From Comamonas sp. Y33R10-2 (GTDB taxonomy: Bacteria > Pseudomonadota > Gammaproteobacteria > Burkholderiales > Burkholderiaceae_C): DNA of 64,000 bases. Below, one piece after another: positions 1 through 10,248 of this stretch (position 1 is its first letter; every line of letters begins with the position of its first letter). The notes beneath the pieces are model-generated. The model was not told where the DNA came from. It saw nothing but the letters and a program-made list of their open reading frames with translations, and ran no database searches. The DNA lies in assembly GCF_019355935.1 (NCBI RefSeq), contig NZ_CP079925.1, positions 1,550,001 through 1,614,000 of the forward strand, in the 5' to 3' direction. A program made the position numbers and the translations under genes.

Positions 1-348
1 TGGTTTGAACCTGAGCACCATGTGCTGCGCGCTGCATCGGGCTTTTTTAGAAGGCGTTTTCCGAATATGCGCTGGGCCATTCTTACGCCGCAATGCAGTG
101 TTTACTGGGATTTGGAGCAGTTGTTGATGGCCCCCGGCAGCACGGCTGACCAAGCCCCCGGCCCAGACGCGGGCGAGCAACTGTGGCTGACCTATTACCG
201 ATCTACCTTCAACCCAGCGCGACTCAAAGAGCAAGCCATGCAGCGAGAGATGCCGCGCAAATACTGGAAAAACCTGCCTGAAGCGCAACTCATCAGTGAA
301 CTGGTGGCAGGTGCCCGTGGTCGCACCCAGCGCATGTTGCAGATTTGA
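1..348 (+). CDS. DUF4130-type DNA metabolism protein, 3' part only
   Basis: The reading frame is open from the first base (WFEPEHHVLRAAS...), so the N-terminus lies outside the window. The visible 115 residues contain the pattern PWFEPEHH / RFPNMRWAILTP / YYRSTFNPARLK / MPRKYWKNLPEA, which I recognise as the DUF4130 (TIGR03915) family. That family is usually encoded beside a radical-SAM protein and is sometimes fused to a UdgX-type uracil-DNA glycosylase. Here the protein ends soon after the KYWKNLPEA motif, so it is the unfused form. A role in DNA repair is inferred from family context only. A GTG at 22 could be mistaken for a start, but conserved sequence lies upstream of it. Confidence 0.75.
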   Translation, partial: WFEPEHHVLRAASGFFRRRFPNMRWAILTPQCSVYWDLEQLLMAPGSTADQAPGPDAGEQLWLTYYRSTFNPARLKEQAMQREMPRKYWKNLPEAQLISELVAGARGRTQRMLQI

Positions 349-828
349 GGCTTGAGCCGGATGGGCGGTGTTTTGAGGACATGGCTTTGAAGCTGCCCTA
401 AGGGGATGAAATACAGACTCTTACATGCTGACGGCCAGCCTTGTCTGTCAGGACCATCTTTGTATGATGAAACCAATGCTTTGCACAGCCTGTGCGCTTT
501 GCAAAGCTGCGCGGTGGTCGTTTGGCCGCCTTTCGCAGGTGTTGCACTTTTGTTGGGCTCGGGCCATCTGGCCTATTCATGATCTCATGAGCCTTTAGAG
601 TCGCTCACGCAATCCTTGATACGTCACGGCTTGGCCTTGCCCTACTTATGTTCGGCCTGCGGCTTAGCGCTTCGTCTCAAACGTAGACCTTTGGTTTGCT
701 CAGTTGTGTTAGCGGCTCTACGAGGCTAACTCGCCGTCCTTCACGCAACGCTGCCTGCAGCAAGACTGGGTTTGCGGATGTTCGTATCTGAACTCTGCAT
801 CCCCGGGCATTGATACAGGAGGGCGCTG
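349..828. other. Intergenic region with no convincing gene
   Basis: This 480-base stretch holds no reading frame with a ribosome site or recognisable product. Its last third (about 595-720) is copy 1 of a dispersed palindromic repeat described separately. The ribosome binding site of the antiporter gene (AGGAGGG) lies at its very end. Confidence 0.6.
595..720 (+). repeat. Dispersed repeat A, copy 1 (about 125 bp)
   Basis: The element begins TTTAGAGTCGCTCACGC and ends GTGTTAGCGGCTCTA, so its ends are imperfect inverted repeats. Internally it shares CCTTGATACGTC, GCCTGCGGCTT and TTCGTCTCAAA with copies at 21450-21580 (same orientation) and 48844-48970 (opposite). It lies between genes. The size, terminal inverted repeats and lack of coding potential fit a MITE/REP-like element. 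Confidence 0.75.
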
Positions 829-2091
829 ATGCTGTTTGAATCTCAAACGCTTTTGAACTGGTGCGTACTGGTGGCTGCAGCTGCCTTGCTGGGCCATTTG
901 GTGCATCGATTTACAGGCTACCCACGTATGCTGGGCTACACCTTGGCCGGTCTGGTTGCCGGCTGGCTTGGTTTTGGTGATTTGCAATGGCCTTTGCAAG
1001 GCAGCACTTTGCTATTGCTGGAGCTGGCGGTGGGGGTAAGCCTGCTGCTGGCGGCCTCGCAAGTGTCTTTGTTTTGGTTGCTGCGCCAACCGTGGCTGCT
1101 GCTTCAAAGTCTGGGCGAGTCTTTGCTGACATGGGCTTTGGTCTGCGCTCTGCTGCGGCTTCTGGATTGGGATTGGCCCGTTGCTCTGGCAGTAGGTGTG
1201 ATTGCGATGGCCGCATCGCCCGCCGTGCTGCTTCGTATTGCTGATGATTTGCGCTCTAGTGGTTCAATCACTGACAGAAGCCTGCTGCTGGCCACAGTCA
1301 GCACCTGGCTGGCGTTGCTGGCTGCGTTGGTGTTGACTCTGGTTTTTGTCCCTGCATCAGCAGTATCAACTGTAGAGGCGAGTGGGCTGCAGTTTTCAGC
1401 GGCGGGCTTGGGGCAACTGCTACTGAGTATTCTTTTAACCCTTCTTTGGGCAGCGCTGCTGGCGCTGGCTTTTTGGCCTGTACTGCGCTGGAAGTCTTCG
1501 CGCAGCGACACAACGGCCATGTACCTGTTAGCGGCAGCGGTAGCGGTTTGCTTGCTCGCTCAGAAATGGGGTGGGTCAGCCGCTTTGTCCTTTATGGTCG
1601 CGGGCTTGCTGCTACGCAATTTAAGTCCCCAGCCCTTGATCTGGCCGCAGGCATTTCAGGCTGCCAATGCCATGCTTAACCTGCTGATGTTTGTGCTGGT
1701 GGCCAGCATGGCGGCCCAGGTCGGTTTGTCTTTTGCTTTGATTTCTGTAGTGGCAAGCGTATTTTTGGTAAGGCTTGCAGCCAAATTGGGCGCTGTTTTG
1801 CTACTAGGCCGCGGCACGGCGCTTGGCTGGCGTAAACAGTGGCCGGTGGCCTGCGCACAGGTGGCGTTGTCAGGCGTGGCCTTGCTCATGGTGTCTGCAC
1901 TGGTGCAGCAGTGGATGCTTGTCAATCTCGGCGTGGCCCAGCAAATTGCAGCCATCGCCTTGCCGTTGATTGCGCTGTGCGAGGTGTTAGGGGTACTGCT
2001 TGCCGCCAGTGCTTTGTGGCGCAGCGGCGATGCGCATAGAGGCGTGGGCCGCGCCGCACTACAAAAAGGGGAGAAGCGCCATGACGCATGA
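829..2091 (+). CDS. Kef-like monovalent cation:proton antiporter (CPA2 type)
   Basis: A 420-residue, almost wholly hydrophobic protein with about 11-12 predicted membrane segments. The opening [20 protein letters not shown] followed by [19 protein letters not shown] matches the start of Na+/H+ or K+/H+ exchangers of the KefB/CPA2 family, where the first helices precede a G-x-x-L-x-G-x-x-x-G turn. There is no C-terminal RCK/TrkA nucleotide-binding domain, so it is the short form. Start ATG 829 has a strong AGGAGGG site. The stop overlaps the start of the ybdK gene by 11 bases, so the two are translationally coupled. The ion is not determined. Confidence 0.75.
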   Translation: MLFESQTLLNWCVLVAAAALLGHLVHRFTGYPRMLGYTLAGLVAGWLGFGDLQWPLQGSTLLLLELAVGVSLLLAASQVSLFWLLRQPWLLLQSLGESLLTWALVCALLRLLDWDWPVALAVGVIAMAASPAVLLRIADDLRSSGSITDRSLLLATVSTWLALLAALVLTLVFVPASAVSTVEASGLQFSAAGLGQLLLSILLTLLWAALLALAFWPVLRWKSSRSDTTAMYLLAAAVAVCLLAQKWGGSAALSFMVAGLLLRNLSPQPLIWPQAFQAANAMLNLLMFVLVASMAAQVGLSFALISVVASVFLVRLAAKLGAVLLLGRGTALGWRKQWPVACAQVALSGVALLMVSALVQQWMLVNLGVAQQIAAIALPLIALCEVLGVLLAASALWRSGDAHRGVGRAALQKGEKRHDA

Positions 2092-3268
2092 GCCATCAAT
2101 TGATTCCTCAACCCAGCTTTCAGCCCGGTCATCAACCAAATCAGCAACTCTGAAGCTGGGTGAGTTCGCCTCATCGCAAGCACTAACGCTGGGCGTAGAG
2201 CTAGAGCTGCAACTGCTGAGCACCCACCACTACGACATGGCCCCTTATGCGCCCGATATGCTGGCGCTGCTGAAAAACGTCCCAGTGCCGGGCTCTATCG
2301 TGCCCGAGGTAACGGCCAGCATGATTGAGATCTCTACCGGTATCTGCCAAGACGCACAAGATGCTTATGCCCAGCTCAGCGTAACGCGCGATGCGCTGGT
2401 CAAGGCGGCAGATCGGCTGAACATCACCCTGGCCGGTGGTGGCACGCACCCGTTTCAGCAGTGGCACCATCAGCGCATTTACGACAAGCCGCGTTTTAAG
2501 GAAATGACGGCGCTGTATGGCTATCTGACTAAGCAATTCACTATCTTTGGTCAACATGTCCATGTGGGCTGCCCCAGTGCCGATGATGCACTGCTGATGC
2601 TGCACCGCCTCTCGCGCTACATTCCGCACTTTATTGCGCTGTCCGCATCCAGCCCCTTTGTGCAGGGTCAGGACACGGCGTTTGATTCGGCCCGCCTGAA
2701 TTCCGTTTTCGCCTTCCCGCTCTCAGGCCGCGCGCCGTTTGCGCTGCACTGGGAAGACTTTGAGCGCTACTTCGACAAAATGGCCGCCACCGGCGTCATC
2801 CACAGCATGAAGGACTTTTACTGGGATATACGTCCCAAGCCAGAGTTTGGCACCGTCGAGGTGCGCGTGTTCGACACACCGCTGTCCATAGACCGCGCTG
2901 CCCAGTTGGCGGCTTATGTACAGGCGCTGGGTGCCTGGTTTTTGAGCGAGCAGCCGTTTGAGCCTAGCGAGGACGACTATTTGGTCTACAGCTATAACCG
3001 TTTTCAGGCCTGCCGCTTTGGTCTGGATGGAACCTATGTGGATCCGGTCACTAGCGAGCAGCATTCGCTGCGTGAGCATATTGCGCTGACGCTGCAAAAA
3101 ATCAGCAGCTACGCCCCGGCTGCTGGGCGCAGCGCACTGCAAGATTTGAAGCAAGTGCTGGGCCCGCAGGGCAATGACGCCTTTTGGCTGCGCGAGCAAT
3201 ATGCCCAAGTGCAGCAATTGCCCGAAGTTGTGCGGCGGGCGTCGCTGAGATTCAGCGGGAAGATTTAG
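2081..3268 (+). CDS. ybdK: YbdK family carboxylate-amine ligase (glutamate-cysteine ligase 2)
   Basis: A 395-residue member of the GCS2 family. Visible motifs are [11 protein letters not shown] (the E-x-E-x-Q metal/ATP site near the N-terminus), [28 protein letters not shown] and the C-terminal [10 protein letters not shown]. The family makes gamma-glutamylcysteine weakly in vitro and its true substrate is usually unknown. The start at 2081 was chosen because GGGGAGAAGCGCC precedes the ATG. The frame extends further upstream into the antiporter gene but has no ribosome site there. It overlaps the antiporter gene by 11 bases, implying one operon. A terminator follows at 3285. Confidence 0.9.
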   Translation: MTHEPSIDSSTQLSARSSTKSATLKLGEFASSQALTLGVELELQLLSTHHYDMAPYAPDMLALLKNVPVPGSIVPEVTASMIEISTGICQDAQDAYAQLSVTRDALVKAADRLNITLAGGGTHPFQQWHHQRIYDKPRFKEMTALYGYLTKQFTIFGQHVHVGCPSADDALLMLHRLSRYIPHFIALSASSPFVQGQDTAFDSARLNSVFAFPLSGRAPFALHWEDFERYFDKMAATGVIHSMKDFYWDIRPKPEFGTVEVRVFDTPLSIDRAAQLAAYVQALGAWFLSEQPFEPSEDDYLVYSYNRFQACRFGLDGTYVDPVTSEQHSLREHIALTLQKISSYAPAAGRSALQDLKQVLGPQGNDAFWLREQYAQVQQLPEVVRRASLRFSGKI

Positions 3269-3284
3269 ATGTGGAGGTTTGAAT

Positions 3285-3333
3285 AAAAAGAGCCAGCATC
3301 CCTAATCTATTAAGGATTGCTAGCTCTTTTTTT
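3285..3333 (+). terminator. Rho-independent terminator after ybdK
   Basis: The arm AAAGAGCCAGCATCC pairs with GGATTGCTAGCTCTTT across a short AT-rich loop, and a run of seven Ts follows. The A-rich left flank means it can also serve the convergent DUF2322 gene. Confidence 0.85.
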
Positions 3334-3361
3334 GATAGTGCTTGGTTTGCTCGTGCGGGGT

Positions 3362-3676
3362 TTAAGCCGCGACGACTTTGACCTCATAACCCTTGCCGCT
3401 GGCGATCACTTCCAGCAGGCGGTCGATATTGGGGTGAGCGCCGGGGCGTGCCTTGGCGTCTTCAGTGTGCTCGGCAAACAACTGCAGCCCTTCTTCAGCC
3501 GCCGCCACATTGATGCTGCCGTGTTTGACGAAGAGGCCGTTGTAGACGGTTACAGAGCCAGCCTTGCCGGGCGCATTGGGAATGCTTGCGGCCACATTGC
3601 CATCGGCATCTATCAGTTGCAGCTCTGCAATATGGGCAATGGAGGGAAGTTGCTTGAGGTTGTCGGCAAAGGTCAT
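3362..3676 (-). CDS. DUF2322 family protein
   Basis: A 104-residue soluble protein reading MTFADNLKQLPSIAHIAELQ, then NAPGKAGSVTVYNGL and HPNIDRLLEVI. I recognise this as DUF2322, a small conserved proteobacterial family with no known function. The start at 3676 fits family length; the frame continues 20 codons upstream to another ATG, but that extension is low in protein character. It converges with ybdK on the shared terminator. Confidence 0.75.
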   Translation of the reverse strand: MTFADNLKQLPSIAHIAELQLIDADGNVAASIPNAPGKAGSVTVYNGLFVKHGSINVAAAEEGLQLFAEHTEDAKARPGAHPNIDRLLEVIASGKGYEVKVVAA

Positions 3677-3905
3677 GGTCAGCTCTCGGTGCGTTTTGTC
3701 GAAAGCACAATTGTGATGGATATGCAGGGCTGGCAAAGCTTAGCGGAGCTTGCTTGGCAGCGTTGTTGCGAAAACTTAGGCTGGACCTTCTCGCTGCTTG
3801 CTGCCAGAAGCGGTGCACTAACGCACCCCTATGGGGGCGGATCCAGGTGTGCGCTAGCGGCGGTTGGCCGTACGCGCCCTGTACGGAGAGCGCACGGCGA
3901 AGGCC

Positions 3906-4058
3906 TTATTTGTTTTTCAACTTGCCCTTGGGCAGCACCGAGGTGACTGGGGGCATAGGGCGCATGGATTCCGACGAGGTATTGACCGGCGGTGGCAAGC
4001 TGGTGTCCTTCTTCGGTTTTTTGACCATTTTGTTGTTAAGTTGCATGCCTTTGGCCAT
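3906..4058 (-). CDS. Small basic protein, 50 residues, function unknown
   Basis: MAKGMQLNNKMVKKPKKDTS opens a Lys/Pro-rich peptide that ends KGKLKNK. A clear ribosome site (AGGAGA, 6 bases before the ATG) on the minus strand supports translation from 4058; the same frame extends much further upstream but without coding character. Similar MAKG...VKKPKK small proteins are common in Comamonadaceae, from memory. No function can be assigned; the abundance of Lys suggests nucleic-acid contact, which is a guess. Confidence 0.6.
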   Translation of the reverse strand: MAKGMQLNNKMVKKPKKDTSLPPPVNTSSESMRPMPPVTSVLPKGKLKNK

Positions 4059-4269
4059 AGAAATCTCCTGTATGAAGCCTCCAATGTAACCGTGGCACGC
4101 TAAGGCCAGCATGCCCAGTCTCAGAAGGCCTTTACGCCATAGCCTTAAGGGCTGTCTTCGGCGTTTCCCAGGTCTCTTCCAAAGACACCAGTTTGTCTGC
4201 AGCCCAGCAAAAAAGCGCTCAAACAAATGAGTCGCTTTTGCTCGCTCAAGCTCGCTTCGGTTATGGCCT

Positions 4270-5574
4270 ATGCTCGCAAGGCTATATATCAGCGACCTCA
4301 AAAAAAGAGACATCAAGGTGCAGACAATTGCGAAGCGGGGCTTGAACCCCTCATGGATCATCGTCGCCGCTGGCATCAGCGCTTCTCTACACGTGGGTAA
4401 GCTGCCGCCGGCTGTGCCGGTGCTGCAGCAAGAGCTGGGCATATCACTGGTGCAAGCGGGCTTTTTGCTCTCAACCGTTCAAGTTGCGGGTATGGCACTG
4501 GGGCTGGTCGTGGGCCTCGGCGCGGATAAATGGGGGCTGCGGCGCAGCATGTTGGTGGGGCTGGCGCTGATTGCCTTGTCCAGCATGGTGGGCGCTGCGG
4601 CTACCGGTTTTGCATGGCTGCTAGCACTGCGCGTGCTGGAGGGTATGGGCTTTTTGCTCATCGCCATGCCTGCTCCGGGTTTGATTCGGCGCAGCGTTCA
4701 ACCCAGTGAGCTGGGCGCGCGCATGGGCTGGTGGGGTTCATACATGCCGGTGGGTAGCGCGATGGGCCTGTTGCTTGGCCCGTGGGTGCTGCAGGCAACG
4801 AGTTGGCAGACTTGGTGGATTGCGCTGGGCGGCACGTCTATGTTGGCTTTTTGGGCGGTGCTGCGCATGGTGCCTGCAGATTCTGCTCATCCATTAATAG
4901 CAACAACATCTGCCCATGATGGCTGGCGACCTCGTTTGGCCTTGACGCTGCGCAGCCCCGGCCCGTGGCTGGTGTCGCTGAGTTTTATGCTGTATTCGGG
5001 GCAGTGGATGGGGGTGATTGGTTTTTTGCCAACGCTCTATGGGCAAGCAGGGCTGAGCGCCAAGCTCGCTGGCGTGCTGACTGCGGCCGTGGCTGCGGCT
5101 AATTTGCTGGGCAATATCGCATCGGGCAAGCTGCAGCAGCGCGGCTGGAGCCCCGCGCGCTGTTTGCAAACCGGCTTTGTGATGATGGGGCTGTGCGCGC
5201 TGCTGGCCTATGTGCAGATAGGCGGCGAGGCGCTGCCGCTGTGGCTGCGCTTTGTGGCGGTGTTTTTGTTCTCTGCCACGGGTGGCTTGATACCTGCGAC
5301 CTTGTTCACCACAGCCATGCATTTGGCGCCCAGCTCATCAACGGTTTCAACCACCGTGGGTTTGATGCAGCAATGGTCTTGCGTAGGCCAGTTTGCCGGC
5401 CCGCCCTTGGTGGCTGCCGTGGCGGTGTGGATGGGCGGCTGGCAGTTCACTTGGGTGGTTACAGTCAGCATGTGCGTGCTGGGCTGGCTGCTGGCGCTGG
5501 GCGTGACCCAGTGCTGGACTCACGCCACAGACAAGCCCGCTCTCATCAAAGACTCAATGCAACATAACTCCTAA
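4270..5574 (+). CDS. MFS transporter, CynX/NimT-like
   Basis: A 434-residue major facilitator with about 12 hydrophobic segments. The loop after the second helix has the family signature (GLGADKWGLRRSMLVG, positions about 95-110). The N-terminal TVQVAGMALGLVVG and the central VLTAAVAAANLLGN resemble the cyanate/nitroimidazole transporter group. The substrate is unknown. The start is uncertain: ATG 4270 has no clear ribosome site, while an in-frame GTG at 4318 is preceded by AAAGAGACATCAAG. It is convergent with the amino-acid permease downstream. Confidence 0.75.
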   Translation: MLARLYISDLKKRDIKVQTIAKRGLNPSWIIVAAGISASLHVGKLPPAVPVLQQELGISLVQAGFLLSTVQVAGMALGLVVGLGADKWGLRRSMLVGLALIALSSMVGAAATGFAWLLALRVLEGMGFLLIAMPAPGLIRRSVQPSELGARMGWWGSYMPVGSAMGLLLGPWVLQATSWQTWWIALGGTSMLAFWAVLRMVPADSAHPLIATTSAHDGWRPRLALTLRSPGPWLVSLSFMLYSGQWMGVIGFLPTLYGQAGLSAKLAGVLTAAVAAANLLGNIASGKLQQRGWSPARCLQTGFVMMGLCALLAYVQIGGEALPLWLRFVAVFLFSATGGLIPATLFTTAMHLAPSSSTVSTTVGLMQQWSCVGQFAGPPLVAAVAVWMGGWQFTWVVTVSMCVLGWLLALGVTQCWTHATDKPALIKDSMQHNS

Positions 5575-5631
5575 AAGTAGAGCATTGAGTCTTTGATGTC
5601 AAAGGACTGAGAGCCATTTTCATCAAACGAT

Positions 5632-7035
5632 TTATTGGGCGTCCTCGTGGTATTGCGGGGCGCTGCTGCGAAAGCCGCGGGTGATGATGGCCAGATAGGC
5701 AATACCAATGGCACCCCAGATCAGGCCCGAGGTCAGCGAAGTCATCTCTACCTTGAGCCACATGGCGCCCACGCTCATAAAGCCCAGCACGGGGGTAACG
5801 ATGTAGCGCAGCACATCGCCCAGCGTGTTCCAGCGCTTTTGGCGCCACACATATTCAGCCAGCACGGACAGGTTCACAAAGCTAAAGGCGGTGAGCGCGC
5901 CAAAGCTGATGAGGGCGACCACGTATTCCAGACTCAGCAGGCCTGCCGTGAGTGCCACCGCGCCGACCAGCAAAATGTTGTATGAAGGCGTGAAGGACTT
6001 GGGGCTGATATGGCCAAAAAAGCGCTTGCTGATCACTCCGTCGCGCCCCATCACATACATCAGTCGTGAGACACCAGCGTGCGCGGCAATGCCTGAGGCC
6101 ATGACGGTGATGATGGCAAACGACAGCACCACCGACTTGAACAGCGCACCGCCCACTAAATAGAGAATTTCGGGCTGGGTTTCATCGACGGCTTCAAAGT
6201 ACTGCGCCGGATCGCCCGGAAAGTACAGCTGCATAAAGTAGGTGGAGGCGATAAAAATCACACCAGAGATCAGCGCCGTCAGAAAAATTGCCTTAGGTAA
6301 GGTGTTCTTTGTGTCGTGTGTTTCTTCGGCCAGTGAACTCAACGAGTCAAAACCGGTGAAGGAAAAGCACAAAATCGTCGCCCCGGTAATCAGCGCGCCA
6401 ATTTCGGCCTGCGCTGTCCAAAAGGGAGACATGCTCCACAGGCCTTGGCCGCCATGCTCAGCAATCGCGCCCAATGCGTTTTGGCCGTTGCTAAGTTCGC
6501 GCCAGACGATGATGGTGAAGATGGCAATGATGAGCAGCTGAAACAGAACAATCAGCCCGTTGAAATTGGCCACAAAGCGAATGCCGCGCAGGTTGACCAA
6601 AATCATCACAGCGGTGAGGCCGACAATCCAGTACCAATGGTTGATGTCCGGGAAGATGGCGGTCAGGTAAATCTTGGCTAGCAAGATGTTCACCATGGGC
6701 GAGAGCAAATAGTCCAGCAGGGACGACCAGCCCACCATAAAGCCCACATTCGGATGAATGGCCTTTTGCGCATAGGTGTAGGCCGAGCCCGAGGACGGGT
6801 AGCGGCGAATCATGTGGCCGTAGCTCAGCGATGTGAGCAGCACCGCCAGCAGCGCCACAAAGTAAGAGGTGGGCACATGCTGCAGCGAATCACGCGAGAC
6901 CATGCCAAAGGTGTCCAGCAGTGTCATGGGCTGGATGTAGGCAAGGCCGATGATGACCACATGCCAGAGCATCAAGGTCTTTTGCAGGCGGTGGGTGGGG
7001 GAGGCCGCAGCCGCAGCGGGTGGGCGATCAGTCAA
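5632..7035 (-). CDS. APC family amino acid/polyamine permease (PuuP/YeeF-like)
   Basis: A 467-residue permease with about 12 membrane spans. The first helix has IGLAYIQPMTLLDTFG, and the YPSSGSAYTYAQKAIHPNVG motif is typical of the amino acid-polyamine-organocation family. The extended SSGSAYTYAQ and the later FTGFDSLSSLAEET are characteristic of the PuuP putrescine importer subgroup, so putrescine or a related amine is the likely substrate (inference). The start is an unusual TTG at 7035, supported by AAGGAAGA six bases upstream. It is a single-gene unit. Confidence 0.8.
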   Translation of the reverse strand: MTDRPPAAAAASPTHRLQKTLMLWHVVIIGLAYIQPMTLLDTFGMVSRDSLQHVPTSYFVALLAVLLTSLSYGHMIRRYPSSGSAYTYAQKAIHPNVGFMVGWSSLLDYLLSPMVNILLAKIYLTAIFPDINHWYWIVGLTAVMILVNLRGIRFVANFNGLIVLFQLLIIAIFTIIVWRELSNGQNALGAIAEHGGQGLWSMSPFWTAQAEIGALITGATILCFSFTGFDSLSSLAEETHDTKNTLPKAIFLTALISGVIFIASTYFMQLYFPGDPAQYFEAVDETQPEILYLVGGALFKSVVLSFAIITVMASGIAAHAGVSRLMYVMGRDGVISKRFFGHISPKSFTPSYNILLVGAVALTAGLLSLEYVVALISFGALTAFSFVNLSVLAEYVWRQKRWNTLGDVLRYIVTPVLGFMSVGAMWLKVEMTSLTSGLIWGAIGIAYLAIITRGFRSSAPQYHEDAQ

Positions 7036-7344
7036 GGCAATCTTCCTTCACAAGAACAAGGCAGAACTGTGGACAGTCCCACCTGCGCATGGCCACGGCA
7101 CTTGGGCTGTGACCATTGTGTTGTCTATGGCGTGGCGCAGCCCAAATTGGCGCGCCGTTCTTGGCATTCGCGCGGGTACAAGATCAAACAATCTTGGCTG
7201 CGCGAAAAACGCAAGATTATCGGCCTTTGACTGAAAGTGCGTGCTTCATAAAAGAAATTGCCTTCTGGTCAAGGCGGTATATAGACTATTTGCTATGAAT
7301 TAGAGAGCATTCGGGGAGTGCCAGTATTTGACGGTTTCAGCGTT
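7036..7344. other. Intergenic region between the permease and EVE genes
   Basis: About 309 bases. The bases next to 7035 must hold the minus-strand promoter of the permease gene. I see no convincing gene, RNA or terminator in the rest. Confidence 0.5.
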
Positions 7345-7842
<498 letters not shown>

Positions 7843-8105
7843 GAGGCGATTGTCGGTGAATCGGTGAGCCGGTAAATAGGGGGCTGTCAATTGAGGCCTG
7901 TCATCACTGCGGTGTCATTGCTCAGACATCAAGGAAACACCTTGTGGCAGTTTTGCGGCGCTAGGCGTTCAATAGAGCGTACAGGCGTGCTGACGTCCAG
8001 TTAACGGGCTGTCAGTTTTTGGCAAGTGCGCTATGAATAATTCAACGTTCATCACAAAGTACATAAGGCTTTTTGCAATGGATGAAAAGCCAAGGAGACA
8101 TATTC

Positions 8106-9998
8106 ATGACCACGCGTTTCGAAGATTTCCACCGTCGCTCCATTGAAGATCGTGATCTGTTCTGGGCTGAGCAGGCCGAGCTGATCGACTGGCAGCAAAA
8201 GCCGCAGCAAGTCTGCGACTACAGCAACCCACCGTTTGCCAAGTGGTTTGTGGGTGGCACGACCAACCTGTGTCACAACGCCATAGACCGCCATTTGGCC
8301 GAGCGAGCTGAGCAGAACGCGTTGATCGCGATCTCGACGGAGACGAATACTGAAAAGGTCTACAGCTACGCCGAGTTGCATGCCGAGGTGAACCGTATGG
8401 CAGCGGCCTTGCAGGTGCTGGGCGTGCAAAAAGGAGACCGCGTACAAATTTACATGCCCATGATTGCCGAGGCCTGCTTTGCCATGCTGGCCTGTGTGCG
8501 TCTGGGCGCTATCCACTCGGTGGTGTTTGGCGGCTTTGCCTCGGGCGCGCTGGCTTCGCGCATTGATGATGCCGAGCCCAAAGTCATCATCAGTGCCGAT
8601 GCGGGCTCGCGCGGCGGGCGGGTGGTGGCGTACAAACCCTTGCTCGATGAGGCGCTCAAGCAATCCAAGCACCAACCCGCAGCAGTGCTGATGGTCAATC
8701 GCGGTTTGGCTGAAATGCCCATGCGCGCTGGCCGCGACCATGACTGGACCGCTTTGCGTGCCGCGCATCTGAATGCCAAGGTCGATTGCGTCTGGGTAGA
8801 GTCAACCCATCCCAGCTACACCCTCTACACCAGCGGCACCACCGGCAAGCCCAAGGGCGTGCAGCGCGACACAGGGGGCTACACGGTGGCGTTGGCGTCC
8901 AGCATGCCCAACATCTTTGATGCGCAGCCCGGTCAGACCTTTTTTTGCACCAGTGATATTGGCTGGGTGGTGGGCCACAGCTACATCATCTATGCGCCGC
9001 TGATTGCAGGCATGGCTACCGTTATGTACGAAGGCCTGCCCGTGAACCCAGATGCTGGTGTGTGGTGGAGCATTGTTGAGAAGTACAAAGTCACCCACAT
9101 GTTCTCGGCACCCACGGCGATTCGGGTGCTCAAAAAGCATGATGCTGAGTACCTGACGCGCTATGACATCTCTAGCTTGAAAGCCTTGTGGTTGGCGGGC
9201 GAGCCCTTGGATGAGCCCACCGCTGCGTGGATCAGTGCGGCCATCAAAAAGCCCATCATCGACAACTACTGGCAAACAGAAACTGGCTGGCCCATCATGA
9301 CGCTGTGCAACGGTGTGGAGTCACAGACCACGCGTTTTGGTAGCCCCGGTAAAGCGGTTTATGGCTACAACGTCAAGCTGATTGACGATGCGACGGGTGA
9401 AGAACTGACCCAAGCCAATCAAAAAGGCGTGCTGGCCATTGAAGGGCCACTGCCACCCGGCTGCATGCAAACCGTTTGGCGCGATGACAACCGCTTTGTT
9501 AATACGTATTGGAAGAGCATTCCCGGCCGCCTCATCTACAGCACGTTTGACTGGGGCATTCGCGATGAAGACGGCTACTACTTCATTTTGGGCCGTACCG
9601 ACGATGTGATCAATGTTGCCGGTCACCGCTTGGGCACGCGCGAGATTGAGGAAAGCATCTCCGCACACGCCCAAATTGCCGAGGTCGCGGTTGTAGGCGT
9701 GGCGGACAACCTCAAAGGTCAAGCCGCCATGGCTTTTTGCGTGGTGCGCGATGCCAATGTGGTCGCTGACGATGCGGGCTGCAAGGCGCTAGAGGCCGAT
9801 GTGATGAAGCTCGTCGATACTCGGCTGGGTGCAGTAGCCCGCCCATCGCGCGTGATTTTTGTGACGGCCTTGCCCAAGACCCGCAGCGGCAAACTGCTGC
9901 GCCGCGCCCTCCAAGCCGTGGCTGAGGGGCGCGATCCGGGTGATCTGAGCACCATGGAAGACCCGGCAGCCTTGGCTCAGGTACAACAACGCCTGTAA
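8106..9998 (+). CDS. prpE: Propionyl-CoA synthetase (propionate-CoA ligase)
   Basis: A 630-residue AMP-forming acyl-CoA synthetase of the ACS/PrpE type. The ATP P-loop is YTSGTTGKPKGV, the second core motif is YWQTETGWPI, and the hinge region reads GRTDDVINVAGHRLGT. The acetylatable catalytic Lys lies in TRSGKLLRR near the C-terminus. The opening FEDFHRRSIEDRDLFWAEQA is typical of PrpE rather than Acs. AAGGAGA precedes ATG 8106, so the in-frame upstream ATG at 8073 is not used. It activates propionate to propionyl-CoA, feeding the carboxylase-mutase cluster at 50.7-59.2 kb in this window. Confidence 0.9.
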   Translation: MTTRFEDFHRRSIEDRDLFWAEQAELIDWQQKPQQVCDYSNPPFAKWFVGGTTNLCHNAIDRHLAERAEQNALIAISTETNTEKVYSYAELHAEVNRMAAALQVLGVQKGDRVQIYMPMIAEACFAMLACVRLGAIHSVVFGGFASGALASRIDDAEPKVIISADAGSRGGRVVAYKPLLDEALKQSKHQPAAVLMVNRGLAEMPMRAGRDHDWTALRAAHLNAKVDCVWVESTHPSYTLYTSGTTGKPKGVQRDTGGYTVALASSMPNIFDAQPGQTFFCTSDIGWVVGHSYIIYAPLIAGMATVMYEGLPVNPDAGVWWSIVEKYKVTHMFSAPTAIRVLKKHDAEYLTRYDISSLKALWLAGEPLDEPTAAWISAAIKKPIIDNYWQTETGWPIMTLCNGVESQTTRFGSPGKAVYGYNVKLIDDATGEELTQANQKGVLAIEGPLPPGCMQTVWRDDNRFVNTYWKSIPGRLIYSTFDWGIRDEDGYYFILGRTDDVINVAGHRLGTREIEESISAHAQIAEVAVVGVADNLKGQAAMAFCVVRDANVVADDAGCKALEADVMKLVDTRLGAVARPSRVIFVTALPKTRSGKLLRRALQAVAEGRDPGDLSTMEDPAALAQVQQRL

Positions 9999-10039
9999 CT
10001 TCAGCACTACAGCTATCTGTGGTGTTTTGTTACCCAAAA

Positions 10040-10122
10040 GAGGGGGCTGCCAGCAAGAGCCGCCCCGTAGCAAAGGCTCTCGTTCCCCGCTGGGAGAAGG
10101 CGCGAAGCGACTCAGGGGGAAT
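10040..10122 (-). repeat. Dispersed repeat C, copy 1 (intergenic GC-rich palindrome)
   Basis: This is a stretch of GGGGGCTGCC, CCCGCTGGGAGAAG and GCGCGAAGCGACTCAGGGGG. The last part is the reverse complement of the sequence opening the copy at 11645. The two copies bracket the phosphomannomutase gene. Such repeats are frequent between genes in Comamonadaceae, from memory. Confidence 0.55.
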
Positions 10123-10248
10123 CTTTGATATCAAGGCCCGTGCTCCCAAGGCTCGGGCCTTGTTGTTTGCAGCCTAAAATCGAGAGATCACGCCGCACAG
10201 ACTTGTGCTGGGCGCTATGGAATTAGAAAGCTTCAAGAAAGTCCTATC

